Of a stretch of DNA of 48,200 bases, positions 18,534 through 26,439 are shown piece after piece. The DNA lies in contig NZ_PYWM01000033.1 in assembly GCF_003049665.1 (NCBI RefSeq), positions 1 to 48,200 on the forward strand, read 5' to 3'. The translations under genes were made by a program, and so were the position numbers. The DNA is from Lysinibacillus mangiferihumi. Lineage in GTDB: Bacteria; Bacillota; Bacilli; Bacillales_A; Planococcaceae. How positions within the stretch are numbered: the first letter of the stretch is position 1; each line of letters opens with the position of its first letter. Below the pieces are notes generated by a model. The model was not told where the DNA came from. It saw nothing but the letters and a program-made list of their open reading frames with translations, and made no database searches.

Positions 18534-19367
18534 TTATAGCTTATAACCTATAGTAAAGATGGAGAGACCTGTCTCGTCAGAATATTTCTCGCTTACGATT
18601 GTTTGGATGTTATAAAAATTATTGCTTGCTAATATCGCACTGACGCTTTCTCCTTGATTTTCATCATGTTCGATTAATACAACGCCGTCTTTTTTTAATA
18701 CTCTATTGGCAAATAAAGCTGAAGCATTGATAATATCTAGGCCCTCCTGTTCTGCATAGACCGATTCTTCTGGATGATGCACCCCCCACTCAGGGGGTTG
18801 CGCCATTTCTTTCGGTACATATGGGGGATTGGATATAACAATCTCTGCTTCGACTGGTTTTAGCGGCATTTTATCAAAATATTCTTTGATGTCTCCTTGA
18901 TAAACGGCAACCTTCTCGGCATTATGACGCAAGATGTTTCTCTTGAGATACTTTGTAGCTAAATCTGATTTTTCTATACAGACAATGTTTGCATTCGTCA
19001 TTTTCCAAATTTCTATCCCGATTGCACCCGAACCAGAACATAAGTCATATACTAAAGAACTCGGAGCAATTGCTTTATTTTCTTTAAGCCAATCAACGAT
19101 CCCCAAACTTTGAATTCTCGGTATAAAGACACCTGTTCCAACAACATATCTATTAGCGTTCAGTTCTGCGTAGCCTACAATATGCTCCAACGGAATTCTA
19201 TTACATCTTTCATGAATGTCTGCCTCAAATTCCTGTACTGCTTTTAGGTCATCTTGTCCCGCTTCTGTAAAATAATATTGACTGTATATTTTTTCGTAGT
19301 CTCCTACAGGGTCCCAAACTCCTGCGTTTTTTAACAGGTTAATATAATCATCTTTTGTCTTCATCAT
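18534..19367 (-). CDS. SAM-dependent methyltransferase, PrmC/HemK-like
   Basis: A 277-aa protein with a PrmC-type layout: helical N-terminal domain (to about residue 70), linker RIPLEHIVGYAELNANRYVVGTGVFIPR, SAM-binding loop LVYDLCSGSGAIGIEI, an acidic VCIEK at the end of strand 2, and SNPPYVPKE, the NPPY motif of N-methyltransferases acting on planar nitrogen. PrmC methylates the GGQ glutamine of release factors, but this copy sits in a biosynthetic operon and differs in the usual PRxETE stretch (PRIQSLG), so I infer a small-molecule role such as N-methylation of an arylamine. The start overlaps the flavoenzyme stop by 4 bp. Confidence 0.8.
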   Translation of the reverse strand: MMKTKDDYINLLKNAGVWDPVGDYEKIYSQYYFTEAGQDDLKAVQEFEADIHERCNRIPLEHIVGYAELNANRYVVGTGVFIPRIQSLGIVDWLKENKAIAPSSLVYDLCSGSGAIGIEIWKMTNANIVCIEKSDLATKYLKRNILRHNAEKVAVYQGDIKEYFDKMPLKPVEAEIVISNPPYVPKEMAQPPEWGVHHPEESVYAEQEGLDIINASALFANRVLKKDGVVLIEHDENQGESVSAILASNNFYNIQTIVSEKYSDETGLSIFTIGYKL

Positions 19368-20803
19368 TCACTCCACGCATTGTAGTATGTTCTTAGCTGT
19401 TCTTTAGAAGATTTAGGATGTGTCAGGTAAAGAGAAAGAATTTCAGGTGGTGGAGCAAATTCCTTATGTAGCTCGTCTAAAATTTCTTCAAAACTATGAA
19501 GCATTCCTTTTTCTAAAATAGGATGCCAATAAGGTTGCACGTCCCAACGATATTCGTAACCAGTGGCGAACATTTCTGATGTCGTTTTAGCAATCAATTC
19601 ATGTCTTGGTGTATTATAGAGAGGCTTTCGAATTGGATGAAAATCAGAAAGGTCAATATCGTTTTCAATCCCACTTATTGCGTTAGCTAAGTGTTCAGCG
19701 ATTAAAGGAGATTGATGTAACCCATCTCTATATGTTCCTGTAGCCAACCAAAGGCCATCATATTTAATTTGGCCGATTAACGGGAATCCATCAGCTGGTA
19801 TCGGTCTATTTCCAACTTGAATTTTTTTAATATCGGCATTAAAAAGATCTAAGTGTAATTGTTCTACTGCACAATCTAATAAAAATTGTACATCCGATAC
19901 ATAAGCATTTTTCCTTGGAATATCCGATAGTATATTGGTTGCACCGATGTAAAGCTCTTTCCCATTTCGAGGAACGCAATGTAAACCGCATGCAAATGCT
20001 CTATTTGGCGTTCGAATGACCCTGTTATAATTTTCTATGTCATCCAATTCTAAAAGTATTGATACACCGTATCCTGAAAACATTGGCGGTATTTTATTTT
20101 TCAATTCTAAATCGAAATCTAATAAATCTAACGACTGAACCCCTGCAGCGATAATAATATTTTTTGCATAAATTTTCTGTTCGCTCAGTTCAATTCCACA
20201 AACTTGATTTCCTTCTGTCATCACTGATAGAGCATGTTCATTGAAGAGAGTTCCTCCAAGATTGCGAATGGCTTTGGAAAGTTTAGCTAATAAAATGTTT
20301 GGATCAACTGCATTTTCTTCTGGAATTAGTAATGCTTTAAGAGGCCTTACTTGTTCATCAGCCTTTAGCCATACGTGGTTATCTGGATCAACTATTTCAT
20401 AACGTTCCGAATTTTCTTTCAGCGCTTGTTCAATTTTCATAAAGTTTACAGAATCTACATCGCTTGTTCCTGCCGTGTTAAGGATTACTTCCGTGCCGTG
20501 GGCAATGATTACTTCTCTTTCATCACCTGAATCTTTCGTCAGTTTGGATAGCCAACCTTCCCACATATTTTTAGCTTTAATGTCCATTAATAATTTTTTT
20601 CGACCGAATTCACTTTTCATAAGACTTTCAGTCACTTCTCCATAACAGCCGTTCATCGCGCCAGCAGCTGTAGATGCTGCTGATTCACGTGCTTCCTTCC
20701 CTACAATTGCAACCTTTTGACCTCTAGAGGAAAGTTCGTATGCGATAGAAGATCCTATTGCTCCATTCCCTACAACAATCGTATCAAAATTAATATTGCT
20801 CAT
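19364..20803 (-). CDS. FAD-dependent oxidoreductase, DAO (glycine/D-amino-acid oxidase) family
   Basis: A flavoenzyme of about 479 aa. The FAD-binding loop DTIVVGNGAIGSSIAYELSSRG is at the N-terminus, followed by AASTAAGAMNG, which is the ribityl-contact region. KNIIIAAGVQSLDLL, RNGKELYIGAT and a C-terminal LWLATGTYRDGLHQSPLIAEHLA give the DAO/ThiO fold. The C-terminal extension of about 80 residues after that is unusual for ThiO. Members oxidise C-N bonds of amines or amino acids and release hydrogen peroxide. The start is the ATG at 20803 with GGAGG 8 bases upstream; a TTG at 20818 is also in frame. It is the first gene of the operon that diverges from comQ, and the substrate is unknown. 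Confidence 0.8.
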   Translation of the reverse strand: MSNINFDTIVVGNGAIGSSIAYELSSRGQKVAIVGKEARESAASTAAGAMNGCYGEVTESLMKSEFGRKKLLMDIKAKNMWEGWLSKLTKDSGDEREVIIAHGTEVILNTAGTSDVDSVNFMKIEQALKENSERYEIVDPDNHVWLKADEQVRPLKALLIPEENAVDPNILLAKLSKAIRNLGGTLFNEHALSVMTEGNQVCGIELSEQKIYAKNIIIAAGVQSLDLLDFDLELKNKIPPMFSGYGVSILLELDDIENYNRVIRTPNRAFACGLHCVPRNGKELYIGATNILSDIPRKNAYVSDVQFLLDCAVEQLHLDLFNADIKKIQVGNRPIPADGFPLIGQIKYDGLWLATGTYRDGLHQSPLIAEHLANAISGIENDIDLSDFHPIRKPLYNTPRHELIAKTTSEMFATGYEYRWDVQPYWHPILEKGMLHSFEEILDELHKEFAPPPEILSLYLTHPKSSKEQLRTYYNAWSE

Positions 20804-21160
20804 TATATTAGCCTCCAATGTAATTGAAATTTTTTTGATTCACAGCAAATCTATATGAAGCTACTTACTATAATTACTTAAAGTCTAGAAATCACTTATA
20901 TAACCGGTATTAAAATAATTTTTACATTTAAATCTTCACATATTTTCTATTGCAATTCACCGAAAATCACATTTCGGTATACCGAAAATAATTTGAATAA
21001 ACCGACAGATCCATTCAGTTTGATAGCGATGATGATGACGAAAATGCTTATTGAAACTTTTATTCAACCTATATTCGCAGTTCCTTATTTTGCATTATAT
21101 AGGATATAATTTAACATAATGTTAATATGTGGTATTATTTATAAGATGGTGGTGTTATAG
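20804..21160. other. Divergent regulatory region, comQ side
   Basis: This is the gap between the flavoenzyme and comQ. Besides the ComA-box-like operator it holds plus-strand -10 candidates TATAAT (21105-21110) and TATTAT (about 21133), and a 15-bp palindrome TTAACATAATGTTAA at 21111-21125 that overlaps the possible -35 (TTAACA) of the second one. No reading frame of note is seen. Confidence 0.5.
20959..21006. promoter_or_regulatory. ComA-box-like operator between the biosynthetic operon and comQ
   Basis: TTTCGG TATA CCGAAA at 20972-20987 is a perfect 6-4-6 palindrome. The known ComA box of Bacillus subtilis has the same layout (TTGCGG-N4-CCGCAA). A further half-site ACCGAAAAT at 20959 repeats the one at 20981, 22 bp or about two helix turns away, and ACCGA appears again at 21001. 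ComA sites are known to use a third element beside the palindrome. It lies about 155 bp upstream of the flavoenzyme start and 175 bp upstream of comQ. The link to the ComA homologue here is inferred. Confidence 0.55.
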
Positions 21161-22078
21161 ATGAGTTTAGATGTTAATAATCGATTGTATTCAACTATGG
21201 TAGATATTTTAGAGACTTATGTATCGAATGAGGATATGAAAACGCAGTTATCTGATTTTATCGACTTTAAGAAAGATGAAGGTTATTTATTTGGGGAGTT
21301 AGTCGTACTACATTATGTGATTTATAACAATAAAATAGAAAATCACATTTTTAAAGTAGCAGCGGCAATTGAACTTCTTATTTTATCTTTTGATATATTA
21401 GATGATATTGAAGACCAAGATAATTTTTCACCTCCTTGGGTTCAACAGCAAAATTTATCGTTAAATATTTCAAGTTACTTACTCTTTTTATGTCAGTTAA
21501 TCATTAAAGAATCCGATTTTAAACATAAATATATAGCATTAGAACTTTTGGTGACAAACGCTTTGCGTGCTATTGAAGGACAACATATCGATTTACTAAA
21601 CAATATAACTTGTGAAGATCGCTATATTGACATGGTTGTTTTAAAGTCTGGTTCCTTAACAACGCTAGCTTGTTTAATAGGAACTGTACTTGCGAATCCG
21701 GATAAAGCAACTGAAGTCCAATTATACGGTAGTCACATCGGGGTAATCGGTCAAATTCAAAATGATATGGAAGGTATGAAACGTTGGGATGGAAAAAATG
21801 ATTTGCTGAATAAAAAATGGACTTTGCCCATTTTATATTTATTATCAGTGGAACAAAATCATACGGCGATAGAAAAAATTCAAAACTATTACAACGGTAG
21901 TGTAGAAAAACACGAAATATTGAAGCTATCTAAAGTGATCGAATCACTATTAGAAGAAACTGGCGCTTTTCTTTATTCAAAAGTTACCCAACAACTATAT
22001 CGGAATAAGGCTGAATCCAGCATTATGTCATTATCAATTAATAAAAAATATAAAAAAGCACTACTAAAATACATTTAA
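21161..22078 (+). CDS. comQ: ComQ-like isoprenyl transferase (pheromone modification)
   Basis: A 305-aa polyprenyl-synthase-fold protein. The first Asp-rich motif is in SFDILDDIEDQDN (DDxxD type, near residue 86), and the second region reads QIQNDMEGMKRWDGKNDLLNKKWTLP, matching the NDxxG...GKNDxxxxK pattern of ComQ rather than the DDxxD of chain-elongating synthases. ComQ attaches a geranyl or farnesyl group to a Trp of ComX and helps process it. The gene is followed directly by comX, comP and comA, which makes the call firm. The start follows GGTGGTG. The comX ribosome site begins at the comQ stop codon. Confidence 0.93.
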   Translation: MSLDVNNRLYSTMVDILETYVSNEDMKTQLSDFIDFKKDEGYLFGELVVLHYVIYNNKIENHIFKVAAAIELLILSFDILDDIEDQDNFSPPWVQQQNLSLNISSYLLFLCQLIIKESDFKHKYIALELLVTNALRAIEGQHIDLLNNITCEDRYIDMVVLKSGSLTTLACLIGTVLANPDKATEVQLYGSHIGVIGQIQNDMEGMKRWDGKNDLLNKKWTLPILYLLSVEQNHTAIEKIQNYYNGSVEKHEILKLSKVIESLLEETGAFLYSKVTQQLYRNKAESSIMSLSINKKYKKALLKYI

Positions 22079-22092
22079 AAGGAGAGCTTCAT

Positions 22093-22254
22093 ATGAAAAA
22101 CATCATTAACTATCTAATGAAAGACACTGAAGTTTTACATCTCTTAAAAAATAATAAAATTTGTATTATAGGTATCTCTCCAGAAGAGAATAAGGCTCTT
22201 ATAGACGTTGTTTTAAATAAAAAGCCGCAGTTGCAAGCATATTACTGGAAATAA
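22093..22254 (+). CDS. comX: ComX pre-pheromone, 53 aa
   Basis: A small gene with a strong ribosome site (AAAAGGAGAG, 6 bases before the ATG) between comQ and comP. The product starts MKNIINYLMKDTEVLHLLKN and ends PQLQAYYWK. The N-terminal part has the ComX precursor pattern (INY, helix with paired Leu, then NKICIIGISPEEN, compare the KEACLIGF segment of B. subtilis ComX). The single Trp is residue 52, next to last. In known ComX peptides the prenylated Trp lies 2-4 residues from the end, so WK is an extreme but fitting case. The mature pheromone is presumably the last 6-11 residues, exported and sensed by ComP. Confidence 0.92.
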   Translation: MKNIINYLMKDTEVLHLLKNNKICIIGISPEENKALIDVVLNKKPQLQAYYWK

Positions 22255-22567
22255 CTTCAAAGTAACAGTATAACACAATGGGATTATCACCACGATAAGC
22301 AGAAAAGGAAACTACGATAATACTTGTAGCTAGTCTTCTCCTCATTTTTCTCAAAAATATTACAAGCAAACTAAAAAAGCAAGTTGAATACATTAAAACT
22401 ATACACACACCATCCCTGCCAATAGCTTTTGAAAGGAACTATACCTCATAAATAAATTAAGGGTTACGACTCTTAATTTATTTGTAATGGCAATAAAACG
22501 AAATACGCTTCCCTCTACATTAATATGTCACTCCTATGGATTGTCACTTACTTCTAAGGAGGAAATG
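22255..22567 (+). other. comX-comP spacer with hairpin and start-less reading frame
   Basis: The spacer is unusually long for a comQXP locus. A frame from about 22302 to 22452 reads as a hydrophobic stretch then a basic tail (IILVASLLLIFLKN, then SKLKKQVEYIK) but has no ATG, GTG or TTG start, so it may be a relic. A 12-bp hairpin AAATAAATTAAG / CTTAATTTATTT sits at 22450-22483 and could act as a terminator or attenuator between comX and comP. A frame open from 22487 into comP has no ribosome site. Confidence 0.45.
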
Positions 22568-24865
22568 ATGAAAAAGCAAAAATTTATTTGGATGGGGATC
22601 CCCATTTTTATTACTATACTATTAATCATTTATTTTTTTTATCTTACAATGAAATACCCTTTAATTGGAATAGAGGTATTAAATAAAGATAAACAATACT
22701 TTGTAGATACTATTTATAAAAATTCATGGGGAATAAATCAAAATATCCAACCAGGTGACCAAATCTTAAAAGTCAATAACGCTCATCCTTCACTTCATCA
22801 CTCTATCGTTTATTTCCAACGAATAGAGTTAGCTGATTCTCTAACTATCCTTAATACTGCTAATGAACCTGTTACATTTATCGTTGAAAACGAAAATAAA
22901 ATTTTAATGCTTGAAGTACAACTATTCGTTAAAATTTTATCTGTCATCATTGCGATTGCGCTAGCAATCATATTGAATACCAGACATTCTGAAAAAAGTT
23001 CATCACAGGTTCTCACTTATTTTTTATTAACGATAGCACTTTGTTATAGTAGCGCCCCGATTTCTGCAAGAGGTGATGTAATCGGACGTAGCATCAATAC
23101 GATAACGCTTCCAATATTCGTTATTTTATTTATACATTTTTTATATTTACATTTCTCTTATTCTAAACTTCCATTTATTAAAACCTGTTATCTTAAAGCT
23201 TTATACCTTTTATACTTTCTTATCATGACATTATCATTTGTCTCGTTTGTTAATAAAGACCTAGAAATTTCGAATACTACTATTCAATTAAAGTTTTTTT
23301 CATCTTTAATATTGTTATTACTATTTTTACTTATAAGGTACTACTATATTAACCATGAACCTAATGTACGAATTAAACTAAAAATAATGTTCTCAGGTTA
23401 TTTTATTGCCTTCTCACCATTTATATTGTTTTATGCACTACCCATTATTTTCCATGATAGTTATATTATTTCTGCTGAAATAACAGGACTCTTCATTTTC
23501 ATTATTCCTATTATTCTAGTTTATCTGCAATTGACCTATGAATTAATAGATATTGACTTCTTTTTAAATAAGATTAAATACTTTACATTATTATCTTTAC
23601 CATTTTCTATACTAACCACGCTAATAATAAGTTTTATGACTGAAGTACATCTATTATCGATTGAAATTCTCATACTGGGCATCTTTATATTCTATCTTTC
23701 TTGCAGCTTGCTCTATACCAAAGATTATTTAGACTATAAATTAAATCCCCATTTATTTTCTAAAAATAATCGATTAGACATTAGTTTATATGGCTTTTTC
23801 CAAAAGGTGAAATTTGAAACCAATCCTTTTACATTGATTGACGCACTTCAAAAACAAATTAAAGATGTACTTTCTGTTGATCACTTAAACTATATCCAAA
23901 TTGAAAAAAGACCCGCAGTAGACAATTGGACTGTTAAAACGGCTCACAAAAGCCTTGCAAATAATGCCATTCAAAAAATTAATTGGGCGCAGTATTCAAA
24001 TGGTTCCTTGCTTAAAGTACATAAAGGCTTCGCAACGGTTATTGGGAGCAACGGCATTAGCAAAGAAATTATCTATTTTGAACAAAAGAAAAATAATGCA
24101 AAACTGAACCCACAAGAAAAGGCGTGGCTAGAGTCGCTATCTTATTTTTCAAGTATTGTATTAGAAAATAATTACTTAATTGAAGAGTTGAAATGCCAAC
24201 TCGACTCTTATAAAAATAATATTGATGAAGTAATCATGCCTACTTCCTATTCAAAACTGCTCATGCATGTGACCGAAAAAGAGCGTATTAATTTATCCAT
24301 GGATTTACATGACAGTGTTTTACAAGGCTTATTACAATTAATAAGAAATATAGAAGGACTTATTAAAAATGCTGAAAAATCATCGTTAAGTAAAGAGTTA
24401 GACTGTTTAAAAGAAGATATCATCGACATAGCTCATTTAGTACGAGAAACATGCATTGAACTTCGTCCTCCCTTTTTAAAAGAAGAAGGATTAGAACAAG
24501 CCTTAGGACATATGATTGAATCAACACGACAACAGTGTGATTTTTCTATTTATTTTGATTATGATGGGAGGCTTGAAGGGCTTTCATATGAATTTGAAAT
24601 TAATATTTATCGAATTGTTCAAGAACTACTCAACAATGCTCGTAAGCATGCGAATGCAAACGAAGTAGAGCTTTCGATATTTTACGATGAATGCCACATC
24701 ATTCTGCTATACGATGATGATGGTGTTGGATTACTCGAGACATCTGAAATAGATACGAATAAAATCGGTATGTTTAGCATTAAAGAACGTGTTCGGATTT
24801 TAAATGGATCGATAGAAATTAATTCTTCATTGAACAAAGGACTTCACATTTGCATCATTATTTGA
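22568..24865 (+). CDS. comP: ComP-like membrane histidine kinase, pheromone receptor
   Basis: A 765-aa sensor kinase, near the 769 of B. subtilis ComP. The layout is one N-terminal membrane helix (MKKQKFIWMGIPIFITILL), an outside PDZ-like piece (NSWGINQNIQPGDQILKVNN), then about seven to eight membrane segments to residue 400, a cytosolic linker, and an HPK7-type kinase. The dimerisation helix carries INLSMDLHDSVLQGLLQL with the phospho-His581, the N box is ELLNNARKHANA, and the ATP lid is DDDGVGLL...IGMFSIKERV. The start is the second ATG of ATGATG, with AAGGAGG 5 bases upstream. It would sense the modified ComX and phosphorylate the next gene's product. Confidence 0.92.
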   Translation: MKKQKFIWMGIPIFITILLIIYFFYLTMKYPLIGIEVLNKDKQYFVDTIYKNSWGINQNIQPGDQILKVNNAHPSLHHSIVYFQRIELADSLTILNTANEPVTFIVENENKILMLEVQLFVKILSVIIAIALAIILNTRHSEKSSSQVLTYFLLTIALCYSSAPISARGDVIGRSINTITLPIFVILFIHFLYLHFSYSKLPFIKTCYLKALYLLYFLIMTLSFVSFVNKDLEISNTTIQLKFFSSLILLLLFLLIRYYYINHEPNVRIKLKIMFSGYFIAFSPFILFYALPIIFHDSYIISAEITGLFIFIIPIILVYLQLTYELIDIDFFLNKIKYFTLLSLPFSILTTLIISFMTEVHLLSIEILILGIFIFYLSCSLLYTKDYLDYKLNPHLFSKNNRLDISLYGFFQKVKFETNPFTLIDALQKQIKDVLSVDHLNYIQIEKRPAVDNWTVKTAHKSLANNAIQKINWAQYSNGSLLKVHKGFATVIGSNGISKEIIYFEQKKNNAKLNPQEKAWLESLSYFSSIVLENNYLIEELKCQLDSYKNNIDEVIMPTSYSKLLMHVTEKERINLSMDLHDSVLQGLLQLIRNIEGLIKNAEKSSLSKELDCLKEDIIDIAHLVRETCIELRPPFLKEEGLEQALGHMIESTRQQCDFSIYFDYDGRLEGLSYEFEINIYRIVQELLNNARKHANANEVELSIFYDECHIILLYDDDGVGLLETSEIDTNKIGMFSIKERVRILNGSIEINSSLNKGLHICIII

Positions 24866-24881
24866 AATAGAGGTGAAATTT

Positions 24882-25538
24882 TTGATTAGAGTTTTAATTG
24901 TGGACGATCATCCTGCGGTACGAACGGGTACAAAAACTATTTTAGAAACGGCAGGTATGGAAGTAACGATATTAAAAAATATCGATGAAATTATCCAAGC
25001 TGCCTCTAACCCATCATTCGATATTTTTCTTGTAGATTTGTATATGCCTGACATTAATGGATTGGAGCTGTCTAAAAGAATTTTACAAGTAAATCCCGAG
25101 GCAAAAATTGTCATTTACACAGGTTTTGATATTAATACACATTTTGATTTATTAATTAATGCAGGTATCTCTGGTTTTGTAAGCAAAATGTCCAGCTCTG
25201 AACAGCTCGTAAATGCTATTTATTGTGCATTGAATGAAGAAGTAATCATTCCACTATCTTTATTACGCCAACTCCGGAGAAATTCGATTTCTGCTAATAA
25301 TAATTTTGAGGAGAATAGTATTATCACGCTTTCGAATAAGGAACAAAATATCCTTGAGCTTATTTCGAAAGGATACACAAATAAAATGATTGCGGAAGAG
25401 TTATATGTCAGCCAACGCACAATCGAATACAGCTTAACTAAAATTTTTTCAAAATTAAAAGCAAATTCTAGAATTGAAGCACTACAAATAGCTCAAAAAT
25501 ATGGCTTAATCTCTAATCTATTTATTCCGGATAGCTAA
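24882..25538 (+). CDS. comA: ComA-like response regulator, NarL family
   Basis: A 218-aa two-domain regulator. The receiver domain begins VLIVDDHPAVRTGTKTILET, nearly the same wording as B. subtilis ComA, with the phospho-acceptor Asp52 in FLVDLYMPD and the Lys of GFVSKMSS. The C-terminal LuxR-type helix-turn-helix reads LSNKEQNILELISKGYTNKMIAEELYVSQRTIEYSLTKIFSKL. I place the start at the TTG at 24882, 6 bases after GAGGTG; a GTG at 24873 overlaps that site. The gap to comP is 16 bp, so they form an operon. It likely binds the palindrome at 20972 (inference). Confidence 0.92.
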   Translation: MIRVLIVDDHPAVRTGTKTILETAGMEVTILKNIDEIIQAASNPSFDIFLVDLYMPDINGLELSKRILQVNPEAKIVIYTGFDINTHFDLLINAGISGFVSKMSSSEQLVNAIYCALNEEVIIPLSLLRQLRRNSISANNNFEENSIITLSNKEQNILELISKGYTNKMIAEELYVSQRTIEYSLTKIFSKLKANSRIEALQIAQKYGLISNLFIPDS

Positions 25539-25578
25539 ATTGAATAGATTCACCAAACGGAAATTGAAAAGACATGTC

Positions 25579-25628
25579 AAAGGGATACAGGCGGTTTCGT
25601 TCAGTTCAACTTGCTGCAATATCCCTTT
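25579..25628. other. Inverted repeat between comA and the next gene
   Basis: AAAGGGATA pairs with TATCCCTTT across a 32-base loop. There is no T run after it, so it may be a weak terminator or an RNA structure leading into the gene at 25677. Confidence 0.4.
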
Positions 25629-25676
25629 AATTGTAAAGTTGTGGCATGTGAATTGACGTAAAAAGGAGGATGTAAG

Positions 25677-26234
25677 ATGAGTAGACCTGAAATGTATGTC
25701 AGTTTAGTCGTGGGACCGAATTGTGATATGGAATCGTATGCTATACGATCAGCACTAGAGTATTTTGGCGTAAGGGTAAATATACATTGGATAGGTAGAC
25801 CCAATGATCTGATTGATGTTCTATCCGGTAAAGAGCTTGATAATAAAGTAGATTATTTAATTTTAAATTTTCATGGAGATGAAGGTAGATTATGTATGCC
25901 TGAACTTGGTGAAGATGTTTATGAAGGCAATGAGCCAAGAGGTGAATTTTTTGGACAGCAAGAGATTAAACAATATACGGATATAAAAGATGTGAAAGTG
26001 ATAGGCTCTGGTTGCACATTAGGCAAGGAACAGCTAGCAAACGCTTTTCTTGCATGTGGTTGTCACTCTTATATAGGTCCTGATGATTACATAGACGGTA
26101 ATGCTAATTTTATGTTCGTTATAAGGTTTTTATATGAAATGATAAATAATCATAAAACGCAAGAGGAAGCTTTTGAAATTGCTCAATCCATTGATAACGA
26201 AACGGCCATGTATAAATTGTATAAGTCAACGTGA
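25677..26234 (+). CDS. Conserved protein with caspase/CHAT-like His-Cys pair
   Basis: A soluble 185-aa protein. It has a strand VDYLILNFHGDEG with His66-Gly67 and, about 47 residues later, a strand VKVIGSGCTLGKEQL with Cys113, then NAFLACGCHSYIGPDDY. A strand-HG, strand-xxC, and 'gain of an exceptional member' order is the plan of clan CD peptidases (caspase, gingipain, CHAT). Similar proteins occur in Bacillales and are often mislabelled as delta-aminolevulinic acid dehydratase; nothing here supports that name. The start follows AAAGGAGGATG. It lies 138 bp after comA on the same strand and may belong to the same regulon. Protease activity is inferred only from motif layout. Confidence 0.7.
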   Translation: MSRPEMYVSLVVGPNCDMESYAIRSALEYFGVRVNIHWIGRPNDLIDVLSGKELDNKVDYLILNFHGDEGRLCMPELGEDVYEGNEPRGEFFGQQEIKQYTDIKDVKVIGSGCTLGKEQLANAFLACGCHSYIGPDDYIDGNANFMFVIRFLYEMINNHKTQEEAFEIAQSIDNETAMYKLYKST

Positions 26235-26353
26235 ATGCCTTAGTGAAAATGATATCTTAATGCCTTTACCAAAATACTAGTAAAAAATCAACATATGCTG
26301 CAAAACAACAATCTCGCATTCACTTCCCTTCGCTATCCCTTTAGTAGATACAC

Positions 26354-26383
26354 AAAAGGCAACCCCAAAAGAGTTGCCTTTTT
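26354..26383. terminator. Terminator between the caspase-like gene and the ABC operon
   Basis: AAAAGGCAAC / GTTGCCTTTTT with a 9-base loop between two convergent genes. T runs on both strands make it bidirectional. Confidence 0.85.
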
Positions 26384-26439
26384 GCGTGTAAATTCGGAGC
26401 TATAATTGGCTAGCTCAAGGGTTTGATGGTAATAGGTAC

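Noticed and set aside
22487..22567. Upstream start for comP
   Set aside because: No ribosome site at 22487; AAGGAGG directly before 22568 and the membrane-helix start of known ComP proteins favour the later ATG.
25677..26234. Delta-aminolevulinic acid dehydratase, a name often given to such proteins
   Set aside because: It is far too short, and the metal Cys and catalytic Lys motifs of that enzyme are absent.
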